A stretch of 64,000 bases of DNA, from the NCBI GenBank assembly GCA_001574975.1, contig KQ965744.1, positions 208,311 through 272,310 of the forward strand, given 5' to 3'. The notes under the pieces were generated by a model. That model was not told the origin of the DNA and did not search any database. It saw only the letters and a list, made by a program, of their open reading frames with translations. Below, piece after piece: positions 1-8,157 of this stretch (position 1 is its first letter; every line of letters starts with the position of its first letter). Origin of the DNA: Gonapodya prolifera JEL478 (Eukaryota > Monoblepharomycota > Monoblepharidomycetes > Monoblepharidales > Gonapodyaceae). A program made the position numbers and the translations under genes.

Positions 1-767
1 ACAGGAGACCAGTGAATTTTAAAGTAGGAGACATGGTTTGGCTTAAGACAAGGAACTTGGCAACAACAAGGCCTAGTAAGAAACTTGACTACAAGAAAGT
101 TGGACCATTTGTGATTACAGAACAAATCAATGCAGTGGCATTTAAATTACAACTTCCAACAACTATGTCAAGAATCCATCCAGTGTTTCATGCTTCTTTA
201 TTATCATCTCACTATGAGAATAAAATTCCTGGAAGACATATACCTCCACCCCCTGCAGTAGAAGTTTCAGAAGGTATTGCTGAATGGGAAGTGGAAAGGA
301 TCTTGGATGTGAAACGTAGAGGTCGTGGATGGGTATGGCTAGTACACTGGAAGGGCTATGGGGTTGAACAACGAACATGGGAACCATGGCAAAACCTACA
401 AAATGCACAGGATGCCGTGTTGCAGTTTCATAAGGATCATCCACAAAAAGGACAGCCCATATATATCCAGAAAAGATTAATAGATATGGATAACAAGGAA
501 GGGGAGAGAAAAGGAGGGAAGCACACTGTCACCATAGCCTCAGGTGACATCCATTGACATGGTATATATAGTGTGAGGTGTTAAGTGCTGTGCCACTACT
601 GTGGTCATGTATTTAGNTGAGTGCACCTGCAGGGCGTGCCCCAAGTTTGGCGTCACGTTCCTGCAGGTGAGTTCTGTGTGCGCTACAACATATTATGTAT
701 CTTTGATCATATATATACACGTTCCTGCAGTTTACAGGCTCGTGTAGCTCACCTAGGTTGTGTAGCA
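1..767 (+). mobile_element. 3' end of a Ty3/gypsy chromovirus (fossil)
   Basis: This is the tail of an LTR retrotransposon whose remainder lies beyond the left edge. The reading frame at 12-557 encodes the C-terminal part of an integrase. Its start resembles the small SH3-like end domain (GDMVWLKTRNL), followed by the HPVFHASLL stretch typical of Ty3/gypsy. A chromodomain follows at about 280-450 (WLVHWKGYG, TWEPW), which places it among the chromoviruses, whose chromodomain steers integration to modified histones. A purine-rich tract at about 494-521 fits the plus-strand primer site, and the presumed 3' LTR begins at about 545. Only this end can be judged, so wholeness and age are unknown. 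Confidence 0.85.
545..767 (+). repeat. LTR of the Ty3/gypsy element
   Basis: The repeat starts with TGACATCC and ends with TGTAGCA, matching the TG...CA rule for LTRs, and sits directly after the polypurine tract of the upstream integrase frame. Its edges were set by alignment with an inverted, diverged second copy at 1186-1418. The last codons of the integrase frame overlap its first bases. One N lies inside it at 616. Confidence 0.75.
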
Positions 768-1185
768 GCAGATAGGAATTGATGGAAAAGGAGTGGGGCA
801 TTGGATAGGGCAAAGTTACATCTTGTCTTAATGGAATGATCATCCAGACAGCCCTGCATTAAAGACTCGAATAAGTGCTACAATTGCGGCTTCAAACTCT
901 GTTTGGTTGTTTATGACGTGGCTGTGGGGTTTGGTCCTCTCACCAGGTTAGCCAGAAAGCCCTATTGGATGACCTAATGTTGGAGGCAGGTCAGATACTA
1001 GCAGGCACACAGTGGAAGGGACAAAAATATCCAGGCATATGATCAAGCAGCTGGATTGACACACTGCTTGGCTGCCCTCTCACCCTTTGGAGACAATGGC
1101 TCCGCTGTGCGTCAAAGTGAAGCAGTTTTCTCAAGTGTAATCCCTGGAGAAGGAAATCCTCTCTTGGGTCAGAACCACAGACTCA
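768..1185 (-). mobile_element. Retroelement remnant with RNase H-like motif
   Basis: The stretch between the two inverted LTR copies holds no intact gene. On the minus strand near 840-930 a short translated piece reads NNQTEFEAAI, like the helix-start motif of retroelement RNase H domains (NN-x-AE-x-EA). This is the only protein-level hint. It is treated as a decayed fossil of unknown family. The assignment is weak because it rests on a single short motif. Confidence 0.3.
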
Positions 1186-1418
1186 TGCTACACAACCAAG
1201 GTGAGCTGCACGAGCCTGTAAACTGCAGGAACATGTATATAATGATCAGATGTACATAGCAAGACATAATGTGCATAGAACTCACCTGCAGGAACATGAT
1301 GCCAAACTTAGGGCACGTCCTGCAGGTGTTCACATCTAAACCCGCGGCCACAGTAGTGGCACAGCAGCTAATACCCAACACTCATACTACACTATATACT
1401 CCACATTAGTGGATGTCA
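1186..1418 (-). repeat. Second, inverted LTR copy (diverged)
   Basis: Read on the minus strand, this stretch aligns with the LTR at 545-767 along its whole length, with scattered differences and small length changes. It begins TGACATCC and ends TGTAGCA. It lies in opposite orientation to the first copy. I saw no matching short duplication on its two sides, so it may be a solo LTR whose flanks have decayed, or one end of a second rearranged element. Confidence 0.7.
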
Positions 1419-1589
1419 GTGTGACAACTCACCTGATATCAAAGAAATGGAACAGGTTTCACAGAGACTTTTCATGGAAACTAAGATGCTCCTCATGCCT
1501 CCTTGCATCTGTAACAATAATGGCAGTGCATTCTTGGACATTGCTTTTGCTTGAGCGTCATCCCCATGACTCAATTCAATGACATTGCT

Positions 1590-2898
1590 TGCTAACAGCC
1601 AGTGCACTGACGTGCAAACTGGGATTTTACGTGGCAAGTGACTCAAGTGACAAATAATGCAAGCCTTGCAAGGTTGGACTCTACGTGATTATTGTGATCC
1701 TGGGAATAAGAACCCACATTCATGCCGATTGTTCCGTCCCAACTCCAGGGTGTCAAAAGAATCTCATGTCCTGCTGGATCATACCAATCATTACAGGGGC
1801 AGACATTGTGCAAGCTGTGCAACCCTGGTCAGTACCAGCCATACAGCCATATGCCAACAAGACGCGGTGTTGGACATGCATTGGGGGGACAATAGCACCC
1901 GGTGCAGGCATGTCAAACTGTACTAAATGCCCTGCCAAAAGCTGGGTGGAAGCACCGGCAGTGCGATCCACCTTGTGCCCACTGGGAAGCTTGGTTTACT
2001 TTTCCTATTCTTCCGATCCGGATTATATACAAGGCAACTGCTCGTTGACAAGACCACTGAATCCATCTTTTGTACGGTCAACCAATACGTGTAGTTGTTC
2101 GAGCAGGTACATTTATGGAGTCAAAAATGGCACGTTCAATTGCAAAAGGTGAGTCATACCTGGTCTTTGTTCACAACAGCTGTTACAATCTCCATGTGTA
2201 CAGCACTCAACCGTCGACGACGTGGACTACAATTGCCACTGGAACGACCACCGAGTCCTTCTCCACTCTGGGGAAAACAACGGAGACACAAACCACAACG
2301 ATCACGACCTCCGAAAGTCCCTCCACAACTATCACGACCTCCAAAACTCCTTCCACAACTATCACAACCTCCGAAACTCCCACGACTGCAACAATTCCCC
2401 CAACAACTCTCGCTCACACCACAAACATATTGAAGCCAGCGATCTCTGGGGCCCCATTGACTACAACAATCAACAAACCCACAACATAGCCCATTACACC
2501 ATCCCGAACCACCGCGCAAACAAGTACTGCGACTTTGACAATAACAAACAGCTCCAACTGCGCTTCACTGTATGGACAGTGTGGAGGATTGAACTGGACG
2601 GGACCAAACTGTTGCAGGTGGGGATCAACATGCACAGTTATGAACCCATATTTCAGTCAGTGCGTGCAGAATCCATTAAATGTGAGTGGCTTCGACGTGT
2701 GTCAAGGACGGTAGGGGCTTCAAGTTCTAACCACCGTTCCTCGTGTGACGCTGCACTCCATCACACGTGCGACAGCCCACTTGCGCCGAGGGCTGGGCGC
2801 AGTGGGACGGGATTGGATATAGCGGACCGAAGTGCTGCCAAGACGGGTACGCATGTGTCACTGTCAACCCGTACTACAGTGGCTGCCAACTTGTATAG
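1590..2898 (+). pseudogene. Secreted Cys-rich protein with two CBM1 modules, damaged
   Basis: The product would have been a secreted cellulose-binding protein. The 5' part encodes Cys-rich repeats of the GCC2/GCC3 (ephrin-receptor-like) type, for example CPAGSYQSLQGQTLCKLC and CTKCPAKSW. They are scattered over different frames between about 1600 and 1990, with a TAA at 1655-1657 between two repeats. From about 1860 the frame is open to 2148. An intron at 2149-2203 leads to a Thr/Ser-rich linker, then a CBM1 at about 2559-2663 ([15 protein letters not shown]). A second intron at 2682-2775 leads to a last CBM1 at 2782-2886 and a TAG at 2896. An in-frame TAG at 2487 interrupts the linker. No start codon or signal peptide could be fixed. 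The splice phases still fit, so decay is recent or partly due to sequence errors. Confidence 0.7.
2299..2388 (+). repeat. Three 30-nt repeats coding a Thr-rich linker
   Basis: Three consecutive 30-nt units, each close to ATCACGACCTCC followed by a variable part, encode a repeated ten-residue Thr/Ser/Pro pattern (ITTSESPSTT, ITTSKTPSTT, ITTSETPTTA). It lies between the Cys-rich part and the first CBM1 and would be a heavily O-glycosylated spacer, the usual design of fungal cellulose-binding proteins. Confidence 0.8.
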
Positions 2899-3048
2899 GA
2901 GGATTGTCCTCTCGTCGGTGCGCGTCCCCCATCGCTCATCGGTCGGAGAACATCATGTATATCCGAAATGATATTTGCGGACCATGATAAAATTGATAAG
3001 CGACATATATAGACGAGAAAGACCAACAATGTAGACTTGATATCTGAG

Positions 3049-3638
3049 TTATTGTTCATCCGCCATCTCAATATCAGTGAGATCCCACACTTCGATGTCC
3101 TGGTTGCCGTTCGAATTCGCGTGAGCATGGGCCTCAGCTAGCGCTGTGACTGCAACTTTGGAGCAGACGTACTCGACTTCCAGAGGGGCCCAGGATGAAG
3201 GTGGAGCAAGTGTACGTGCAACACGAATTCCCGTGAACGCACCGTGAGAGTGTTGGCGGCAAAAAATTTCGGCAACGCCTAACACCGCGGCGCCCCTGAG
3301 TCCCAGCCGCCAACAATGTCGCCGTCTGTAAGCTCGTCCGCAACCCAACCTCGCCCGTGCATTCTATGAAAAGATCCACAATCCCACACCTACCGCCGGC
3401 CAATGTTCTTCACGACGACGGCCTAGACGAACTGCACGCAAACGAGCGCCAGGACGGCGGACTTGCGGTGCTGCTGCTTCTTCGTGGGCTCGCTCTCTTC
3501 CACATCGTCCCGTATTCTGCTCCTGCTCATCCACACCAACACCAGCACCACCGCGACCACGCCCCACATACTCACTCCCATCTCGCCATCCAGGGGCGCA
3601 CTCCTCTGGGCCCTGCGCTCCCACTGTCCCTCGCACAT
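3049..3638 (-). CDS. Unrecognised hypothetical protein (tentative)
   Basis: Two overlapping minus-strand open frames may be exons of one gene. The upstream one (3423-3638) holds a hydrophobic stretch (MWGVVAVVLVLVW) followed by a basic, charged segment, as in a single-pass membrane protein. The downstream one (3049-3348) ends IEVWDLTDIEMADEQ. I could not settle the splice sites joining them and recognise no family. A candidate donor is the GTGTGG near 3390 on the minus strand. It lies downstream of HEM4 on the same strand. Low confidence. Confidence 0.25.
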
Positions 3639-4092
3639 GAGTCGGCGTCGGGGAAAAGGAACGGCGTTTCGGCCTCCTTGTCAGCAGTGACGGCGGCCAT
3701 GGCGACCGCGTGCGTCAAAGAAGACGAAGAGGAGCGGGATGTGTTCCTGCTTCTGCCTCTTTCTCTCCGGGTCTACTCCTGCTCCTTCGTCTGCTCTGTG
3801 CTTCTGTGCCGGCGTCTCCTCACCGAGCGCTCTGGACCCGCGCTTCAGTTTCCCTCACCAACGACTCTTGCGAGCATGACATCGCTCGTCACTCCAATAA
3901 GCACCGACTCGCTCCACCAGCCCCACATCTCAACAATCCACCACGCTGTGACCCAAAGCGCCAAAAAGTGCTCCAAGATATCTCCAATGCCCTTCGCGCA
4001 CATCTCGGCTCCACTGCGGACCGCGGCCACGCACCAACGTCCCAACACCTGAGATCCAACGTGCGGGTATGTCCAACACTCCCCTTGTGCAC
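3639..4092. other. GC-rich stretch with no resolvable gene
   Basis: Long open frames exist here on both strands, as expected in GC-rich sequence, but none shows a recognisable domain. A plus-strand frame through 3710-4867 continues antisense across the HEM4 coding region and is probably spurious. The stretch most likely holds the 3' UTR of HEM4 and the upstream part of the unresolved minus-strand frame. Confidence 0.4.
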
Positions 4093-5416
4093 TCACAACT
4101 CTGCCGCACCCCCACCCCCTCCACCTCCACCCCCACTCATGGCCACCTCCATCGCCTCGACCACGCCCTCCGCCGTTGGCTTGCGGGCAACACACCCGAC
4201 GGTCCACTCGGCCTTCCGGACAGCCGCGGCGGTAGTTTCGCCGATACAGGCGAACTTGGCACGGGCGAATATGTCGGTGGAGGGGTGGGAGAGCGCGACA
4301 GAGATTCCCGAAGGTGAGAAGGCGACGATCCAGTCGGGGTCGCCCGGGCGGACTCGGTCTTCGCCTGCGCTTGGGTCTGCGCCTGCCCCACCACCTGCGA
4401 CGCGACCACCTTCCTGTCCGTCTACGTTCCCACTCTCCTCCCCCTCGACACTCGCACACGCCTTCTCAATCGCCTCGGCAAACTCCGGCGCCGGTCCGGT
4501 CCTATACACCTCGAGCTCCTCCATCTTGAACCCGGCGCTTTGCAAAGTCTCGGGTAAGGTCGGCAGGCGCTTATCCCCCGCGAGGAACAAGATAGACTTG
4601 CTCACGGGCGGAGCTGGGGTGTGCGCGACGATTGCGTGCGCGAGGAGCGTGGCGTTTCCGGGGAGTATTTCCGGGGAGAAGGGGGAAGAGAAGCCCAGGG
4701 GAACAGAAGAGCGGAGCGTGGCTTTTCCGACGGTGAACAGGGGCTTGGAGCGCCAGAGCGGGGCGGTTGTGGAGGTGAAGGCTGGGATGGGGTCGGTAGA
4801 GGGAGTGCGAGTCGAGAGTGAGAGGAGTGAGTTGAAAGTACTGGTTGGCAATCCTCCCACCCACTGACACTACAAGTGAAATCCCCGCACTCTCCCACCG
4901 ACATGTGCCAATCACCCTATCTCCCACAACCCTTCCCACCCTCTCAACCCCCAACCTGGCCCCCCGCCTCCGTCATCCCATCCGTCTCTCCACTAATCGA
5001 CATGTGCCAAATTCTCCACTTCTCACCGACATGTGGCAGTCTCCCACGATTCCACCCACACATGGTACCTTCCCCCAAAATCCCCACACCCCATCCCACC
5101 GCGTACACCCCACTACCACAACCAACGCACCTCCATCATCCTTACTGGCCCTGTCCCACGCCTCTACCAGTGCCTCGACGGCCCTCTTGCTCGTCACGAC
5201 CACTGCCCAGAACTCGCTCTCCCTCTCTGCCAGTATCCGCACCAGGACATCGACGTTGACTGTAACGTGCGCCAGCGTTGGGATTGAGACTGCGGTGCAC
5301 GCGAGCCGCGCCGTCAGCAGACTCTCGTAGGGATCTCCAGCTGTTGCAGCCGCGTCTGAGGACGGCCCACCGTCTGGACTCCGCAGCAGAAATACGCGCA
5401 GGGAAGAGTGCGCCAT
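4093..5416 (-). CDS. HEM4: Uroporphyrinogen-III synthase
   Basis: The enzyme cyclises hydroxymethylbilane to uroporphyrinogen III, the fourth step of haem synthesis, in the cytosol. Exon 1 starts at 5416 (MAHSSLRVFLLRSP) and carries the first half-domain (VVVTSKRAVEAL). An intron of about 250 nt ends at 4868. Exon 2 resumes with FTVGKATLR, then LPETLQSAGFKMEELEVYRT, WIVAFSPSGISVAL, FACIGETTAAAVRKA and KPTAEGVVEAM, all typical HemD segments. A loop rich in Gly, Ala and acidic residues (around EEESGNVDGQEGGR) and a Gly-run near the C-terminus make it longer than the usual 260-280 residues. The start lies only 86 nt from the divergent SRPRB start. The exact donor of the intron is uncertain. Confidence 0.85.
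4868..5120 (-). other. HEM4 intron with short repeats
   Basis: The intron contains three copies of a CGACATGTG core (near 4909, 4999 and 5027 on the plus strand), two of them extended to ACCGACATGTG. It is CT-rich on the plus strand. The palindromic ACATGT could be a protein-binding site or simple repeat debris. No function is claimed. The donor end is approximate. Confidence 0.45.
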
Positions 5417-5502
5417 CGTGGTCCGTGCGATTTGCTGCGATACCATGGGAGACTCAGTTCGTTCCTTTGCTGCGGTCTCACACTCACTCCGCCAGCACCC
5501 CA
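5417..5502. promoter_or_regulatory. Divergent promoter region HEM4/SRPRB
   Basis: Only 86 nt separate the start codons of HEM4 (minus) and SRPRB (plus). Both 5' UTRs and core promoters must lie here or overlap the coding sequences. No TATA box is evident. The call is inferred from gene arrangement only. Confidence 0.5.
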
Positions 5503-7399
5503 ATGGACGCGAACGCGCAAGCACCGGCCGCGTTCTCGCCGTCGCCGCTGTCGTTTTTTGTGCTGCTGCTGCTGCTGGCAGGTGCGTGGTTGCCCTTCCT
5601 CTTCCATCCCTCTCTCTTCACTCACAACTCCCCACCCAAACATCTGCAGCAATCGCTGCACTCGCGCTTCTCTTCCTCTCCAAATCAAAGCCCAAGAAGG
5701 ATGCATTCATCATCGTCGGGCTGTCGGACTCGGGAAAGTCGACACTCTTCTCGCTTGTACGTCCTTTCCTTGTCCCTGCCGCATCGTTTCATTCACACCC
5801 CACGTTCACCCCTCCACCCCCACACAGCTGCGGTATGGAAAAGCTCTCCCCACCGTCACATCAATCGAACAGAACGAGGCAACGTTCCCCCTCTATGGGT
5901 CGAAAGAGGTCAGTTCTGTCAAGTGGTGGATTAGGGGACCGGATTCGGGGCATCGTGTGGAGTGAGAGACAGAGGGATGGACAATCGGCGATTCAGGACA
6001 TGGATGAGTCTGGGTTGGGGCCATGAACGAGGTGTGAGAGACAGTGATGGTGATTCTGAGATTCTGGATGGCGATTCGCGGTATGGACCAGGGCGGAAGG
6101 GAGGGCTGGGTTGAATGTGGATGTCGATGAGGGGACGGAGTCGGCATGATGGACGGAGCTCGATATGTGGATTGGAAGGTTGAGTGGGTTGGTGGGACGG
6201 CGTGATGGACGGAGACTTGGGGTATGGATTGAAGCGTGGGGAGTCAGATAATGGGTGGGAGAGAGATTTGCGGGTCATTCGGAAGATGGAGAAGTCCGGG
6301 ATGTGGATTACACCTTTCCTAACCCTCCTTCCCCCCTTTCGCCCTAACACGTGTCATCCATGTCACACCTGCCCTCCCAACACCTCCTCACCCTCACCCG
6401 CCTCCCGCCTCCCAACTTCCACATCCACCTCGCAGCCCCACGCCCACCACATCATCGACCTCCCCGGGCACCCCACCCTGCACTTCCTCCTCTCCGACTA
6501 CACCCCCTTGGCGCTCGGCATCATCTTCGTGATCGACGCCGCCACATTCCCCCGCCTTTCCCGATCCGTCGCCGAACGGCTCTACGATGTGCTCGCGGAG
6601 CGGAATGTCATGCAGGGCGGGATAAGAGTGCTGGTGGTGTGCAATAAACAGGATAGCTTTGTGGCCTGGCCGAGGGAGAAGATTGCGCAAGCTCTGGAGA
6701 AGGAGATGTGGGTTTTTTGAAGTGGGGGGTGTGGAGAGTGGGGAAAGAGTACGGTTGGAGGAGGATGTGACGGAGTGATACTTGACGGATGCGGGGGGTG
6801 GATTCGGACGATGGATTCGGAAGATGCATTCGAGTGATGGGTTTAGATTTGAAGATGCGTAGTGTCGATTCCTCCGGGGTACGCATTATGCAGATTGTGG
6901 TGCCTCTGCCACTCGCACACGGACGTGTCGTGGAAGTCTGCAATGTTCGTCTGTCTCCGTCTTGTCCTCACACCCGTTCTTTTCTCTTCCCCTTCCCCTT
7001 CCCCTTCCCCTTCCCCTTCCCCNCCCTTCCCCCTTTCCCACTACCCTCCCCTTTCTCCTTCCTTACCCCCGTGCCACCCCACACAGCGACTACCTCCGCA
7101 CAACCCGCACCGCAACCCTGGACGCCCACACCACCACCGCCTCCGAAACCTCGGACACCTTCCTGGGCCTCGACAACGCCCCATTCCGCATGTCGCACCT
7201 CGACACCGACGTGCGGTTCGTCGAGTGCGCGCTGGTCGGGCAGGAACCGGGCGGGGGTGAGGACGATGCTGGGGATGGTGAGGGTGATGGGAGTGGCGCG
7301 CAGGGTGGGGAGTCTGTGGGAGGTGGAGATGAGGAGGGCGGAAGGGGGTTGGAGAGGATTAAGAGGTGGATTGAAGAGGTTGCGGCGGGGGAGCGATAG
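5503..7399 (+). CDS. SRPRB: Signal recognition particle receptor subunit beta
   Basis: This is the membrane-anchored GTPase that holds the SRP receptor alpha subunit at the ER. Exon 1 (from 5503) encodes a short N-terminus and a hydrophobic anchor (LSFFVLLLLLAG). Exon 2 continues the anchor (AIAALALLFL) and carries the P-loop GLSDSGKST. Exon 3 reads LRYGKALPTVTSIEQNEA. A long intron (about 5910-6433) precedes exon 4 with G3 (IIDLPGHPTLHF) and G4 (VVCNKQD). A further intron (about 6707-7085), containing a CCCCTT tract and one N, leads to the last exon (DYLRTTRTATLD, ending IKRWIEEVAAGER). An acidic Gly-rich insert lies near the end. The order of motifs and the C-terminal helix fit the family well. 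Introns 3 and 4 are unusually long for this window. Confidence 0.88.
6987..7022 (+). repeat. CCCCTT hexanucleotide tract in SRPRB intron
   Basis: About six copies of a CCCCTT unit, followed by an N at 7023 and more C/T-rich sequence. It lies in the last intron of SRPRB. The N suggests the assembler could not fix the copy number. Confidence 0.9.
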
Positions 7400-7857
7400 C
7401 TCGTTTGGTTTTGGTGTGGCGAGGAGGGTGTGGGAAGTGGGACGAGGAGTGTTGGAAGGGTATGGGGCATCAAGCAATGGATTGAGGAGGCTACGCCGAA
7501 AGGACGGTGGCGGGCGGGGCGTGGTGTAGGGGTCAGAATCGCTGTCGGTGTGTGGGGTGAAGAGGGAAGCCCCTGCATGGCAGAATGGAGGACGAGGGGT
7601 GGTCATGTACTATCGCGTCACGTGGCACAACACGAGAATGCACATTTACGTTAACCAGCGCGTCTATCACAGTCTCCTTGCGCACTTCCCAAACAGTCCA
7701 GCTCTCTGGGGGTGTCCTCACGACCGTTTGGCTGTGCTGCTGGGCTACGATAGTTTCCACAAAGTAACACAAAACGACTCGTTTCGCCGGGAGCGCGAAA
7801 AAGAACGATCCGAACCCAAAAAGAACATAACGGCCGCCTTTAAAGTGCAAAATATAT
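7400..7857. other. Intergenic stretch, no gene seen
   Basis: The stretch between the SRPRB stop and the tRNA gene has no recognisable coding sequence. A plus-strand open frame across 7548-7910 runs into the tRNA gene antisense and is not a gene. Short T-runs on the minus strand next to the tRNA serve as its terminator. Confidence 0.6.
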
Positions 7858-7928
7858 TCCGACACCGGGAATCGAACCCGGGCCTCATCGGTGAGAGCGA
7901 TGAATCCTAGCCCCTAGACCATATCGGA
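7858..7928 (-). tRNA. tRNA-Glu (anticodon CTC)
   Basis: On the minus strand the 71-nt sequence begins TCCGATATGGTCTAGGGG and ends CCCGGTGTCGGA. The acceptor arms TCCGATA and TGTCGGA pair along seven positions with one G-U. The anticodon arm is CATCG-CTCTCAC-CGATG, giving anticodon CTC. The T arm carries GGTTCGATTCC. No intron and no encoded CCA. A TTTT run just downstream on the minus strand fits RNA polymerase III termination. Confidence 0.96.
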
Positions 7929-8157
7929 TTGGTTTGTTATTAGAGCATTAAAATATAACAATATATTCTTTATACTATTTACCACAAAGTTTTATCCCAT
8001 CATTACACACCTTGCATTTCTTTCGGTTCCACTTTTACTTCATTAGCTACAATCAGATGCCATCGCTCAAGAAAATTGATCAAAACTGTGACTGCACTCC
8101 ACTTTGCGAAGTTTGGCAGTAAACTCGGACACGGACCCCGCTGCCCCACCAACTGGG

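Noticed and set aside
2222-2971. A 249-codon frame rich in His and Asn.
   Set aside because: It is the out-of-frame reading of the Thr-rich repeats and CBM1 modules.
3710-4867. A 385-codon plus-strand open frame with a stretch (KRQKVLQDISNAL) faintly like a cyclin N-terminus.
   Set aside because: It runs antisense through the HEM4 coding exon in GC-rich sequence, and no cyclin box follows. Regarded as a shadow frame.
7548-7910. A 120-codon plus-strand frame ending in SNPGLIGESDES.
   Set aside because: The end is a translation of the antisense of the tRNA-Glu gene, a classic false ORF.
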